Source: Sclerurus mexicanus
Taxonomy: Eukaryota; Chordata; Aves; Passeriformes; Furnariidae
NCBI GenBank assembly: GCA_013396755.1
Contig: VWZF01007822.1
Coordinates: 1,551,944 to 1,615,943, forward strand
Length of the DNA: 64,000 nt
Direction of reading: 5' to 3'
Below are positions 1 through 13,491 of this stretch, one piece after another (position 1 is the stretch's first letter; every line of letters starts with the position of its first letter). Both the position numbers and the translations under genes were made by a program. Below the pieces are notes generated by a model that searched no databases, had not been told where the DNA came from, and was given only the letters and a program-made list of their open reading frames with translations.

Positions 1-2060
1 TGGGTTGTGACTGTAGGCAATATGTTACTAAACCTCTTGCCATCACAAACTGAATATAAAAGAAGCTGTGCACCAGTTCATAATAAAATGCATTGTTGAT
101 TTGGGGCCTTTTTAAACAACTCTCACATGTAGTTTGTTGTTTCTGGAGTTGTTGACAGCAGTTGCTAGAGCTGTAAAAGCCCTATAATCAATTCTGGATT
201 GCTAACAGCAGGAAAAAAGTATTTGATGTGGTTCATCAGAGATGACAGTGGTCCTATTGCTCTACAAACACAGGTACTTCCCAGTCTACAACATGTGTGA
301 GAGAACATTTGCCTGATTAGATATTTCTGTGGGCTCCAAGGGGGCTGAGAATGACATTGGTGTCTCTGAAGAGCTGAGAAGAGCTTTCTTTTCCCAAACG
401 ATGAATATCATAAAATTGGACATATAGGGATTAACAGTGGAGGTGAAAGCGGCCATGTGAACTCCAAGATGTGGTGAGGAAATCAAAGCTACATGTAGCC
501 CTCCCTGGATAGCTGGGGACAGACCAGAGAAGACACCCTGTAGTAGTTGGTAGGGTGCACTACTGGAGACTTAGCACGAAACCTTCATAGAACTGTTCCC
601 AAAGTCCATTTTCTCAGAGTGTTTTTACAATCTGAAGCAATGGCTTGAATTTCAGCGTGTACTGCTCACCCAGAGCTCCTGCCACAGTCTCAGAAAATCA
701 GGCTGCAGGTTTGATGTCAAATTTATTATTTTTAGCATGAGGCATAGTTTAACTTGAGTTCCCTCTAGCCTTGAGACTCATTTGTGTGACTTTGGATACT
801 GAAGCATGGGGAGATTAAGTGACTTTGTCAGTGACTTTCATTACTCAGGTAGGTCTTTCATTACTTTCATTACTGTTGTAGGTCTAGGAATTAGACCTTG
901 ATGTTGGGCATTCAGAGGAGTACTTTTCTTCCTGAATAACCGAGTGGTAATACACTGCGTTCTTATTTGGAAGAATCACATTTGATTTTCTGTTCTTTCA
1001 TCTCCAGAGAAAGGAGTGCTCTGGAGTCTGAGCAGTCAGCCTCTGAAAGTACACAAGCCAGTATTTCTGTCGATTAATGGACAACAGAGGAATGGAAAAT
1101 GTCCAGTCTGACACACACATTTAAAGCAGGGGTGAAATAGTAGGGAATATTACAAGCTAATTATTCCCATGTGGAATGGGAATGACTTTTGCTTGTGCTT
1201 CTATTATAGGTTGAATTCAACTGCTCTTTAAGCACATGTCCTATAAAAAGGGCATAATGGCTGAGTTGAGAATAAACATAAAAAATGTGAATAATTTTAA
1301 AATAAGCAGCCAGCCATCATTAATTCACTTGGTACTCATTATAGTAATATTAATAATGACTTACACATTAGGTATTAATATAGTCTTCCACTGAAAAAGC
1401 TGGTTTGCTTCTAATTTTATTCTAATTTTATTTCAAGGAAAATAATTGATACTTAAAACTTCACATATCCTGCCCAGTTTCTAAATCTTTTAAAATAAAA
1501 TAAATAATCTGTAAGGTGAGCAGTGAGCTTTTTATTCTCCAATTCACATCCTGAATGCAAACCAGGGTAAAAGTGACAAGAACACTTTTATTCAATGTGA
1601 AATCTTTGGGGAATAAATATGTTTAATAATGAGTACCATCATCTGTAGGTTGCTGAAGTTCTTAATTGGCCTCCAATTAAGCCTTAGATTTTTGAGGATG
1701 CTTTCATTGATCTCATTTTCAGACACAATAAACTATTAAAGCCAAAAGCAAAACCAGAATTCTGCTTCTGGACATGATATAAAAGCAATTGAAAATTGCT
1801 TGAAAGGGAATCTTAAGCATAGTCTTCACTCTTTTTCTAGACTGACTAGCCCTCCAGGAAGTCTCCGTGGTTTTATAAAATAGGTTTATATACTCATTAG
1901 TGTTTAATAGGCTGTATTTTTCAGCAATAGTTTTATTTTACTGTTGAGATCAGTAATATAACTCCTTAAAATTCAGACGTGGATCAGCAGAAGTAAAACC
2001 TGCTGTGGCAGAAAGGCTCATTGGACTGAAAGAACAGCTATTCCTCATGGAAAAGGAGAA
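1..2060. other. AT-rich unique non-coding DNA
   Basis: No gene, RNA or repeat is recognised here. The only open frame over 60 codons (minus strand, 286-486) has no recognisable family. Around 1255-1500 the DNA is very AT-rich, with several homeodomain-type ATTA/TAAT cores. This is compatible with either intronic or intergenic bird DNA. Confidence 0.6.
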
Positions 2061-2460
2061 TATGAAAAAGCTGGGGTATCACCTTGCACCTTTTGACCTG
2101 AAAAAAAGTATCCTCATTTCTGGCCCAGGTTTCATTTGACTTGAGATGGGCTGGGAATCCACTGGGGTGATCCCAGCACACTCGCATAGGGGGTGACTTG
2201 GGGCACTTCCTATCACTAAGCAGTGCCCTGCCTGCAGTTTGGGTAAGCATGGGCTCTCCATCTGCTCCTCCACCCCTCTGGCAGGACTTCTAGGGATTCT
2301 GACAGCATGCACCACCTTCATCCTGCTGTGCCAGTCCCCATGCTGAGGTAGCACAAAGTGTCCTCCACTGTCCTCCCACCCACCACCCTGCAGACACTGC
2401 AGCCCAGGGAGAGGGAAAAAGCTGCGGCTGGTCACCCTTTTCTGTGCCCTACAAAGATGT
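2061..2460. other. Locally GC-richer block with overlapping open frames, no recognised gene
   Basis: This block is visibly richer in G and C than its flanks and carries open frames on opposite strands: 118 codons on minus (2079-2435), 70 codons on minus (2038-2250) and the start of a 102-codon plus frame (2358-2666). The predicted peptides are low-information and match nothing I know. Overlap on both strands is what a GC-rich stretch with few stop codons gives by chance. I do not call a gene. Confidence 0.5.
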
Positions 2461-2747
2461 GGCCTGACATGGCTGCCAGTTTTCTATCCTTGTTATTTTT
2501 CCCCTTGTTTTCTTGTATTTGTTTCCACATGACATTATTCAGACATTGCCCTGTAGTGCATAATCATTCCCTGTGTTTGCACTCCAGGGAGCCCAGTGTC
2601 AGACATGGGCCAGAGATAAAAAATAACTTCTTTTTCCCATTGTTGTTAACAAGTGTGTGTTGTTAGAAAAATCTCTTTTATTCAATTCAGTGAAGATACA
2701 AATATCTGTGAGATAAAGAAGTTTAGCAGAAAAAGGAAAGTTTCTAT

Positions 2748-2748
2748 N
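2748..2748. other. Isolated ambiguous base (N)
   Basis: A single N lies in otherwise continuous sequence. It is an uncalled or polymorphic position, not a scaffold gap, which would appear as a run of N. Confidence 0.95.
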
Positions 2749-2879
2749 ACACACAGCTTTATTTGGTCCCTAAACAACAACATGAAGAAATCAAAAGGAG
2801 TACCTGCCACTGCTCAGATTAAATCCAAACTGTCTGTTAAACCTCTAATTATCATCTTGCCTTGTGGGTAAAATGGTAC

Positions 2880-3165
2880 CATTCAATTATTGCTTTTTGT
2901 TCACTTGTCAGCTGCAAAAAACATATTATCACTGCTTTTCAAACCAGCAAAAAGAGCAGAAATTCTGCAAATTGCTTTCTAAATGTAGTTACTTTAAACC
3001 TAATACCACTCTGCAGTGTGTCAGCAATTGTATAATGTGATGCTGCATGCAAATTGTATTTAATGTAGGTACTCCAATTATTTGTTTTGCATTATGCAAT
3101 TGTGGTGAAATTATTTGCTTTGTTGCCAAGTTATGTGTGGCATGTTAGATTTAGCATGTTAAAAA
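2880..3165. promoter_or_regulatory. Possible conserved non-coding element with octamer and C/EBP-like motifs
   Basis: This AT-rich stretch contains a perfect POU octamer ATGCAAAT (3047-3054), a C/EBP-like ATTATGCAAT (3091-3100), and several CAATT and ATTTG cores. Motif-dense, CpG-free texture of this kind is common in vertebrate enhancers. Octamer and C/EBP sites are known regulatory motifs. Calling this block an enhancer is inference, because motifs this short also occur by chance in AT-rich DNA. Confidence 0.25.
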
Positions 3166-4363
3166 TAAACACATACACACATACAGACTTGCCTGCATGC
3201 ATTTTATCAAGGTACTGTTAAAAGAAGCAAAAATTGTCAAACGGTAATTCTCTGCAACCATGGTGAGGTGAGAAATAAAAGCACCTTTTCAAGAATAATC
3301 TCAGAACTGATTACATTTGACACTCATTCTATGTATTTATTTACTTGCTTACTTAATCTTGAAGGGTGCAAGTGTCTAGGATATCTGTGATCAATTTATT
3401 TCCCCTCTGCTTGTGTGTGGTGCTGGCAATCATTGAACACACCCTCCCAGCCACCACAGGCAACACCATAGCTCTCTTATACAGCTGCAATGACTGAAGT
3501 TCTACTCCCATGATAAAACACATGACACGTTTACATCCAACTTGGCTGGTAGATTTTTTCTGTTTCACTTCCTCAGCTTTCCGTTCACATGATGTGAAAT
3601 CTATTTTACTGAAGCAGAGAGAGCTTAGGAAATATTTCCAGGGGAGGGTGTTAAAACCTTCCCTTCCCCTTCCTGCCTTCTCCCTCTTCCCTGCCAATTA
3701 GAAAACATACTTGCCTTAGGCAAGTGGTTAGGAGGCTGGTTTAACCCCTGGATGGGCTTTCTTTTGCCTCTCATGGTGCTGCCATGAGATGTATCTTTCC
3801 TGGATAGAGCACAGCAAAACAGAAGTACACATGGAGTTTCACAAAAGTTTCATTCTCTGATCCTTGCCTGTCCTTACTCAAAGACAAATGATGGTTTGAC
3901 TTCTATTGACTGAGAAGAGACATCGAGGGGTCAGAGGCACAGAGCTTGGTGAAGGCCAGGCAGGCAGGACTGGGGAGTCACACCTCATTAGTAGGCATGC
4001 AGGTAGGAGAGCTTTAGATTTGTTTCAGGCCCCTTGCAAAGGTGACTTGACAGCTTGAGTTATGCTGACAGCCTCCCCTCAAAGGGAAAGAGAGTGTCAG
4101 GCAAGAGAGATGAAACATGTTTCACTGTCACCCTCCACACAGCCTAAATGGATGGCCCAGTATCTTGCCATCAGCGACGTTCCCATCTGGGGAAAAAATG
4201 GAAGACTTGAGTTTGATGTTATAAATCACCATAATTTGTTACAATTTCCAAAGACAAATATGACAGGGTGGAATTACTTTGCAGTGCTGAGACAGTCATT
4301 TGCAGAAGCCATAAAGTGCCAGTATAAATCCGAGGACGAGATATATTTAATCTGAAGAAACAG

Positions 4364-4479
4364 ACCACAGTATCACCTCAGTATACTGTGTTTACCAAAA
4401 ACTTATCTGCAACAATACCACGCTATTGCAGAAATCAATTCAATACCACAGTATTGAAATGAGCAGATTGCTCATTTCA
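4364..4479. repeat. Cluster of four small perfect inverted repeats
   Basis: Four hairpins sit within 116 bp. (1) CACAGTAT at 4366-4373 pairs with ATACTGTG at 4383-4390. (2) CAATA at 4413-4417 pairs with TATTG at 4424-4428. (3) TTCAATAC at 4439-4446 pairs with GTATTGAA at 4451-4458. (4) TGAAATGAGCA at 4455-4465 pairs with TGCTCATTTCA at 4469-4479, an 11-bp stem around a 3-nt loop. A 10-bp direct repeat, ACCACAGTAT, occurs at 4364-4373 and again at 4445-4454. The stems are read directly from the sequence. Whether they derive from an old transposon terminus or are a chance cluster is unknown. Hairpins 3 and 4 overlap, so only one can form at a time. Confidence 0.7.
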
Positions 4480-7400
4480 TTTTACCATTTGAAACCAAAG
4501 TGATTGCTTTAAAAAAAATTCTAATGATGTATAAAGTTTCTTTTGTGTATTTTGTATTTCCTCTATCAAAAGGCAGAAATACTTATTATGTCTTCCAAAA
4601 AATTAAGTAGTACTCATTGTTGACAACAGAAATATTTTGTTGGGTTACAAGTGAGATTCCAGAGAAAGACAACGCACTGTTCAGAGCTACCTCTTCACAG
4701 TTGCTCCTGTTTTTCAGCTCTTAAATTAACAAACCCTTCAACCTAGTATTCCTTTTGAAATTGTCCAGATCACAGGCATTATTCCCAAAAGCTGTATCTT
4801 TGAACTTTTTTTCTTCCTGCCTTCACTGATGATGGTATAGACATTCTTAAGACAAGTTGTTGGAAAAAAAGCAGCTGAATTGAAGTTGTTACCTTGCGAT
4901 ATTTATGTGGTCACACTCTTGGTCATCAATTTTGTCTCCTCTATAGCAGACACGATCTGAGGTGACACATGGAAAGGAATGTGAGTGTTCAAAACGTAGA
5001 AACTGAAGGCTAAGTTGCTAATCGTTGCCTTTTGTGGGTAGGTTGCTTAGCCTGTCTGTACCATGATTTACCCACGCATAAGAGGAGGACATTGCCACCT
5101 TCCTCAGCCTTTCTGAAAGATGCTTTGAGTGGTCCATGAGTAAATGATCTCTAAAGAAAAGTGCAAAGTCTTTTTTAATAATATTCACTTTAATAACAGT
5201 ATTTTTTATTTCCCAGGTGAGAGAATGCATCTCTCTTTCTCTAACACCAGAAAAAGAGAGAAATAGGTCTAATACTGAATTGGCACTTATATAGATAACC
5301 CTTCCCCAATCCCTGGCTTTTTACTTCCATCAATCCCAGTGTTTTTATATCAGTGAGTAGATGATGATATGTTCACCCATTTCGCATTTTGGTGTTATCG
5401 GAAGAGAGATGAAACACATTTTGGTGTTGCAGTTGATACTGAATAAATCAAGCCGTGGTGATGCAGTGTGATGGTATGAAAATCGCAGCCTGCAAAGTCA
5501 GTCATTCATATGTAAGGAAACTGGATCACTCTCCTTAAAACACACTCTTAGCCGGAGCTCTCAATATGTCAGCTCGCTGTTCTGGAAGAAACTGGCAGGT
5601 GTTTTGAGCCTGTCAAAGTGACAGCAACTTTAATATAGTTGAAGAAGGAAGGTTTTATTGCTGCCTTTCCCTCTTCCTGCTCTCCTATGGATGGGGTTTG
5701 GCTTGTTTCAGTCCCTTATGATGACATGAGATCTAACACTGCACACAGGCCACAGTAATTGCCTTCACAATTTGCGTCTTTGTTGCTTTGTAATTTCCTG
5801 AGCTCTGCCCTTGTCAATGCATCTAATACATAGCAATGATAATGGAACATTTGTTTTCTTGCTTGTGTTACTGTTATGTTTTCTTTTTTTTTCTTAAAAG
5901 AGGAGGTAATAAAAATGGCTGTTGCTCATAGAAAGTGAGGTGTGTTTCTAAGAGGCTTGTCTGTCAGGAATGCACCAACTGGCATGTCTTTGCCAATGCT
6001 CAGGGACCTGCTGTGAGTTTGTAATCCCGCTTTAGACAGAATGAAAATCACATGAGCAGAAGGGAAGAGTATCCTTTCTCTTGCTGAAATGATGTATAAA
6101 TAGTATGCGAAAGCTCCTTTGATCTGGCTGTACAGGTGGCTTCTGGTCTGCTTCCAGAAATGCTCTTAGATGTTTTTCACATGTCTTCTAAAGACCCACT
6201 GTCTCTGTTTAGAGGGGGAAAAAGTTAAAAAATTTGTGTAAAAAATAAACACCTGAGTCCCATTATGAGGCAGAGGTTAGCACAGGAGAGGTTCAAAGCT
6301 GTGTCCTGTTAGGTATTCAGTATGGAAGGGAAGAAGCAGTTCAGTATCTCACTGATCAGCACCAATTTACTACTTCAGTGAGTAGAATTGAAAGGAAAAT
6401 TACAAAGGCACTCAGACACACAACACATACTGTGAGTGTGGAAACATCTGCTAAACTAAACACCAAAGAACCAGGTGCAGGTGGGCAGAAGTTACACCTT
6501 ATTTCCTACAGCATGGTCTAGACTGCCTGAGCAATGGCCAATAACCACTTAACCCCCAGAGCAGTGTGGTGTGGGGTGAGAGGAAAAGTAAGTGCCCCCA
6601 GCACCTGCAGACTCTGTTAGCAGAGGGACACACAGAAGCGGGCTGTTGAAGAACAGCTGGGGTTCGCACAGAAGCACAGTTCCTTTTGGGCAAAAACTGA
6701 GCTTAGCAAAGATGGTACAGCTGAGGCCTGGCTGTGCTTGGGCCAGTGGATAGAGACAGTGGATATGGGCAGGGTGGGCTGGAGGTTTGCAGTTCTCCTG
6801 GCATGAAGTAGGAGTGAGAGAGATGCAAAGAGGAGTGAAAACTTCAAGTTTTGTGCATTTGTTTGTCTAAATTTCCTTGCCATTTTGCCTCTGAACTGAC
6901 CTTCAAGTCGTAGCGAAACAATCCTGAAAACCTTTCAATCCATTTTGCTGTGAGTGCTCCCCAGGGAAAGTGGCTGGACATTTCTCTGAGCGATGGGAGG
7001 GAAATGTAATCACTGGCTGGGGCACCCCGAGGTGCTGCACAGCCATTAATGGAAGGTGATAAGGGCAGCAATGCCTTTCTCCAGCTGAAAATGCTGCTTT
7101 TTCTAAGTGTCACCAGCCTGCACACTGCTGTGCAAACTGCTCCCTGCCATGCCCACCTCTCTGCCCCCCAGGGCTCAGATAACCTTTAACTCTCCAGTTG
7201 TCTCTGGGGTTTTTTTTGTTCTTGACATCTTCAGTATTTTAACAACAACAACAAAGTCCTTGCAGTTGCATCACTTCGTGCAAGCTGTTGCCAGACCTTG
7301 TAATGCTGCTTCAGGCGTGGAAGTGATTCACGGGCAATGTCAACAAGGGGAAGAGGGAGCTGCAAGAGAGACCAGGGAGAAGGACATGAACTGCTGCCGG

Positions 7401-7861
7401 CTCTTGCCAGAGCAGCCGGGGTGAGAACAAGTTGTGAAGTGTTGCTGGTTGGTGTCTACTGCTTCACCAGCTCCTGCTGGTCCCATTGGCAGGGGCATCA
7501 TTTCAGTGACTCAGTCACCTGCTTAGTGATCTCCTGATTTTTCTGCATTTGTTCCTATATCACCATATGTTCTGCTTCTCTTACTGATTCTCACCAAAGT
7601 GATCTGTACTATACCCCAGGTTTGAAAGAACCAGAGGCAGTGCATAATGTCATTTCTTAGGCCTTATTAATCTTAAAATATTTATATAATTTTTGGAATA
7701 GGAATGATCTGCAGGAGTAAGCAAAGGCCTAGAGCTGTATTTTTTTCTCCTTTTTCTGTTGTGTCACTGAACATCGATAAGTGTTAACCACTCTTACTGT
7801 GTCCAGATTTATGGTAAGACATGGTGACCATCTTTGTTGTGCTCTACCATCTCTGCTTAGT
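4480..7861. other. Unique non-coding DNA, GC-richer between about 6480 and 7440
   Basis: No element is recognised. From 6480 to 7540 there are overlapping open frames of 60 to 105 codons on both strands (for example minus 6844-7125 and plus 7107-7424). Their translations are rich in Ser, Leu and Cys without family features, so I treat them as chance frames. A T-rich tract lies at about 5880-5895. Confidence 0.5.
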
Positions 7862-7930
7862 AGAATCATAGAACAGTTAGGATTGGAAGGGACCTTAAAG
7901 ATCTTCTAGTTCCAACTCCCCCTGCCCTTG
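7862..7930 (-). mobile_element. CR1 non-LTR retroposon fragment, 3' end only
   Basis: The plus strand begins AGAATCATAGAAC and continues into GGAAGGGACCTTAAAGATC, which is the reverse complement of the avian CR1 3' terminus. Only about 70 bp remains, which fits the usual severe 5' truncation of CR1 insertions. Divergence is moderate. Confidence 0.9.
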
Positions 7931-10900
7931 ACCTTAAAAGAAAGAATGATTTCATAGTTGGGTACATATATGATGTGACAATGAGCATTTAGCCCAGAGA
8001 GGATCTGGAGTTGTTCAGGTTCACACAGTGACCTGGTGCCAGATTCCCAGTGTCTGGGATAAGTGGCACTTCCCCACCACCTGTCAATTTGTGTGGACTG
8101 ATAGATATTTAGGGAGTTGACTGCAGCCGTTTGAACTAGAACAACTCACCACAATGAAAATTAGAGCAAGTGATAGACATTTGCAGCATGAAACAGATGA
8201 AAAAGAAGTTGCCTTGTGTTTATATACCCACTGCATCTCTTTCTTATTGTCTTCGCCAGAGCTGAGGGTCCTTGTGTTTTCCTCTCTTCTATTCTACCCT
8301 TTTGTCAACAGCTCTACTCCACAAAATTTGAGTTCTCTGTAAGCCATTTTTGAGTCAATTCCAGCTCTTGTGAGGCAAACTGAAGGGAGAAAAGAGCAGA
8401 TCCCAGATTTTCAGATGTCTTTTTCTGGTTCAAAGACAGAACTTGGAGAGCCTGTCAACTGGGAGAACTCTCTTGTCAGCAGAAAGCCCCTATGCCCAAA
8501 GGAAGGAGGGCTGCCCAGTCTTTGAAGGGGAAAGGAGGAGCAGAGACACTGTGGCTCAGTTCTGAGATCTGGCGGTGAACATCTCATTGGTCACCTATTT
8601 CCACCACTCTGGGCTGGGGAGAAGGCAAAGGGGAAAGGGTGCCCTGCTCAGCTTTCCTGTGCTCTAGGGCCAAACTCAATTTCAGTGTAATTTAATTTAA
8701 TCCTAATTCAGTACCTAGCAATTGTGCAGCCATTATGAATGTGCCCTCTCATCAGTCTGATAATAAAAGCATATTCTGCTCTGAAAATTACTGGAAATGT
8801 GAACTTCATTAGTGTTCATTTTCTTTAGGGAATCCCCTCCTTCTCTCTTTCTGCGGTCTGGCCACATGAGTTCTGTAAAGAGCAGAATAACCATGTATCT
8901 GAACTATAGGAAGTATATTTTGGTTCTGAGAACTCTGATTACAGAAACACAATCACTTGGTATTTCAGAGGAGTCGTCTAGTGAATCCTTGGCTTTTCAG
9001 TTGATTTTATTGGTGCCACATAAAAATGTGCATTGTACAGTGAATAAACTCTTGTGGGTTAATGTGTCTGTTTGCCCTGCAGGGTATAGGTTTGTTGCTT
9101 ACTGTTTTGTCTTGTGCTTTTAGCATCCCCAAAGGTCAGACTTCAAAACTTCCCCTAACAGATCCTTTTTCAATCCAGCAGATCTTCCAATTAGCAAAAT
9201 ATTCATTCTATGCAGCTAATACAGTATGGATTTACTCGTTCACTTTCACTGCTGCTTTTTGGGACCTTCTGAATAATAAGATATTCCATCTTAGAATAAT
9301 TCATAGACTCTTTGCCTCAACACTGTATCTTTCAATAATCAATCTAAATTGCAAAATACCTTAAGCAGCAGTATTGTTTGCCTGGCACTATTTAAAAATC
9401 ATGAAAGCAGTGGAATGAAGGATGAGGGAGCAGATCTATTCTGTACTCAATATAGTATCATCCTTGAGGAGGGAACATTGCAAAGACATTGATATATAAG
9501 TCAATGATAAAAAATTGGACTTTTACGTATTTGGGAGGCTAAGGTGTATATCAAGAACAGTGACACAGCTCTGTAACAAGTAACAGGGTATATTTTAGAG
9601 GAGCATGTAAGGAAAAGAAACATAATCTATTTCTAAAGTTAATTTAGTGTTCTTAGATGTGCCATACTGAATGTAACCTGTGCATCCATAGACTCAGGGC
9701 ATAAGCAGTTGCCAGTTGAACTACACTTATATTTTACATGGTTGACAACAGATTTTTGCATCTTACATCCTCCTCTTTTGTCTGCAGCTCCAAATTACAT
9801 CCAAATTTCTATATATGCTATCTTTTGCTTATGTTATGAATGACTTCTTAGCTGTTTTTGCTAAGCCTAAAATCAGTTTTGTCCAGTTCCGAGGGGCCTG
9901 CATCAGGGACTATAGGTGAGTGGGTTTATAGCCATCAGTTCTGCAGTGCCAAACTGTGCCCTGTTTTTATCATCCTGTGCCTTCACTCTTACATGCCCTG
10001 CTCTGTTTTTACTTCTCAAGACCTCTGCTGTCATACCAAGTCTATACCAAAACTCCTAACATCATTGTATTAGTCATAAAAATCCCATTCTGCACAGAAT
10101 AATTGCTTATTTCTGTTATCTGCATAAAACTATGCCTGTACAATGCAGAGATAAACATAAGTGAAACTAACCACTGACACCTGACCAGGTAGAGGAACTA
10201 TGGTCACAGATAAACCAGGGGAGAAAAAGCTGTGGGTAGATCAGAAGTCCAGGCAGAGCAAACCTGACAAGCCTCAGTCTTGAGTCCTTGCAAACTCAGT
10301 GCAGAGCCCTTGTCCTGTTACTAGCAATGACCTCTTACAGGGCTTAGAGTAGTCTTATAGTCACGGGTGGTGGCACTGGATGCAGGTTTGGGGTAGCTCA
10401 GCCTCTGACTTCCTACAGCTGGCAATAGAATGAGCTGGAAAAGTGATAGCTTTCTGCTCTGCTACAAAAGCTGCCAGAAGTCATTGTGGGAGGTTTGTAA
10501 ACTCCAAAAAATGACTTAACCTTTGTACTTGGAAGTAAACACAACAAATGAAATGTGGATTATTCCTGTAGAAGTGTAATCACCTTGCTGCCTGCCATTC
10601 TCCCAAAGTCATTATGCTAGTCCTGAGAAACCAGGTTTTTCTAAGACTTTACAAATGGTGGAATTTTATTTCATCTAATATTAGAAATCTCTGCATGTAC
10701 ATTTCAGCTAGTTATCATAGACTCTCTTTCTAGTCTGCAAAAGAAAGAGGCACTTTCAGTGCTACTCATTTCCTTCTCTAGATTCTTTGGAAATGGCACA
10801 GGCAAATTGGTGAACTTGGTTTTCTATACTGATACAAAAGGAGGCAACTAACTCAGATAAAGACTGCAGATGTCTAATTTTGAGTATGATAAATAATTCC

Positions 10901-11474
10901 CAAAGCATCCACTTAAAATGCATTCCAAAATTCCTACATTGTTCTGAGCTTTGTACTGTGAAATAAGACACTTGCATAAAATTATTAGAGGGCAACAGAA
11001 AATTTCAGCAGTCACATTACTGCTCAGTCAAAGAAAATTTATTCTGTATATTTTCAGTCCTTCCTTCTGTAGCAAAGAGGTGGATGTATTACCAGAGGTG
11101 TGTAAGGGTTAAATTTACAATGTCAACCTAAGAAAAAAGTAGTCAAATATAGAAGCATAGATTCTCAATGGGAATAATGGGGTAGGATAAATAATTACAC
11201 CTTATATTTCTGAGCTTCCGAGGACTAAGCCTTCTATGAGAGAAGATGCATGGAGATAAAATGATTTAGCACAATTATGCGCAGAGCCTACATCCCAAGA
11301 AAAATAATCAAAGCAAAGGATAGCTGGAAAGCCTAGAGGGTTCACAGCTGCAACTCAGCAAACCCAGCAACTGGCTAAACACAGAACTCATATATCAGTG
11401 AAAGAAGGCCAGTAGGACAATGTGTCCTGTTTGTGACAGCTCTTTGTGAGAAACTTATGGCAAAGTCTCACCTT
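7931..11474. other. AT-rich unique non-coding DNA
   Basis: No gene or repeat is recognised. Plus-strand open frames of 103 codons (8812-9123) and 100 codons (9062-9364) overlap each other in different frames. They are hydrophobic and low in information, with no domain I recognise. No splice-bounded coding block stands out. Confidence 0.5.
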
Positions 11475-11605
11475 TCATAGATTTATAAAGCTCAGACCAG
11501 AAAAGATCATCTAGTCTGATATCCTGTATATCATAGGACATTAAATTTCTTCCAGTTAGCTCTGAGTTGAGCCCAATGACTTAGGTTAGCCAAATGCATT
11601 TGAGT
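11475..11605 (-). mobile_element. Ancient CR1-like retroposon relic
   Basis: The text around 11490-11575 reads AAAAGATCATCTAGTCTGAT, then 'ATCCTGTATATCATAGGACA', then 'TTGAGCCCAATGACTT'. This order matches the reverse complement of an old CR1 group shared by birds, turtles and crocodilians, in which a 'GATCATCTAGTCTGACCTCCTG' block is followed by a 'GAGCCCAATAACTT'-like block. Similarity is weak toward the right edge, so the boundary there is uncertain. It is probably the oldest CR1 copy in the window. Confidence 0.75.
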
Positions 11606-13491
11606 CTTCAGAATGTTAAATGATATTGTGCCAAAGAAAGATATTGATAATACTTAGAATTATTTAATAATAAAGTATGGATCAAACAGTATTGCAGATG
11701 ATTATAACTGATTTTGCAGATCCATGAATGCTGAAGAGTCTTGCTTATATGGTTTAGACATTAATTCATCTACATAGCTTTTTTTCAATGCTAAAATAGC
11801 TCAGTTTCACCATGCAGTTACTTTAGTCTCCTAGCAGTGTATGCCCNGATGATTTAGTGATTTATGCACGCTTGGATCATTTCCATCTTTTATCTCTCAG
11901 AAAAAAAAAAATTGAAGTAATCTGTATTTTTTTCTGAAGGGTTCCTACAGACAAAATCATTAAAAAAAAAAAAACCAAATTCAAATTCTTCACGTTTTGT
12001 AATTGTTTGGTTCTCTAAATTTTAAAAACATTATGTTCATCTCAGTGGAAAAGGTACATCTCTCTTAAGTCAAATAAAGAGTCAGGGGAGTTTATGCTCA
12101 CACTGTCCACAGTGAAGTCCTCTCTGGCAATTAACATGGTTAAAATGCCCCAGGGTTCCTTATCAATATATTTCATGGGACCTCAGCCACTGGGACTGAC
12201 AACCACTTGGGTAGCACTGAGCAGCGTGGATGTTTCCAAAGAACCCAACTGAGTTCTTCCGGAAATCAGGATTAATTCTGAGTCAGTAAATGTATTTCAA
12301 TACATGCTGCTAAAATACTGAGAAAATTTCATCAAAGATGAAAAAATAGAGACAAAAAAGCATGCATGAAAAATTTTCCCACTGCTTTTGAAGTGAAATA
12401 AAAATAATTTTGTCTCAAGTTGAAATTCTGGGAGATCAACCATCTCCAGGCACATGAGCCCAGGAAAATTAAGACACAGTGAGATTTGACACCACAGAGA
12501 AATGTGCTACTTAATCTCCTACTCAGTTAAGTGCCATTCAGATGATAAGTAGCATTTTGCATTTAAGTAGTCATAACCACATCCCATACTTCCCCTTTGC
12601 TTCTGCTTCACCCTGCTATCCCCTCTACACTTCCTTTGTGTTGAAACGCTGTGTTTTTCATGGTGGCCTCATGCTCATGTGCTTGAATGGGAGTAGCTTG
12701 GACTAGAGAGGTAAACTCATACTTGAAGGTTTCTATCTCCCTATGTAAACACAGAAAATGTATTATAAATTGCCCTGTTGACAGAAAAGACATTTTTGTG
12801 TCTTTTTTTCATGAACTTGTTCACCTGGGAGTTTCTGTCCCTGCTAAAAGGTGCAGCTTTCAGTGCTGTCACCCATCTCTGTAGCAACTAGGGACTCCTC
12901 TGAACAACCAGGGCTCAATCTGCCACCACAGGGTTTCTCAGGATACAGGAGGGTCATGTCAATACAGTGCAAGTCAAAGGTACAGCACTGTTGCTGTTGG
13001 TTCTGGGTTTATTACATAAATATTTCCCTTTCTTCACCTTCCAGAAAACACAAGCAATTGGGTTTTTCTGTGATTTCGATTTTTCTTTAACAGTAATTCC
13101 CTATCTGAAAACAGTTTTCGCTCCTGTTCATGTTGGCAGTTGTTCTTTGAAAATGGAATCAGTTACTCTGTTACTTCACGTTAAGCCCAGGTCAGAGCTG
13201 AGTGTGAACCCTTAACTCAAATTACTCAATACCCAGCACGAGTTGGTGCTCCATTGCCAGGCTCTGAAAAGGAGTGTTGGGCACTCCAAGGTGGACGGAA
13301 ATAATTTCAGTCTATGCAGCACTGGTTGAAGCCCAGATGAGTTTCCACCAGCCTCCCAGAAACAGGTCAAAGAGGAGAGCCCAGCCTGGAGTGGTGCCCC
13401 AAGAGAGCTCTTTCCTTCTTTGGTTTTATCCTGGACAGAATCAGTGTTGCTGCTCAGCTGGGTCTGGATACTGCCATCTGCACGGCCAATA
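11606..13491. other. AT-rich unique DNA with A-tracts and one ambiguous base
   Basis: Poly-A runs lie at about 11901-11910 and 11962-11974, and a single N at 11847. Several 60- to 82-codon open frames near 12600-13215 overlap on both strands and show no family signature. Nothing else is recognised. Confidence 0.5.

Noticed and set aside
4062..4355. 97-codon plus frame with protein-like composition
   Set aside because: The peptide looks more varied than most chance frames, but I recognise no family and see no convincing splice or promoter context.
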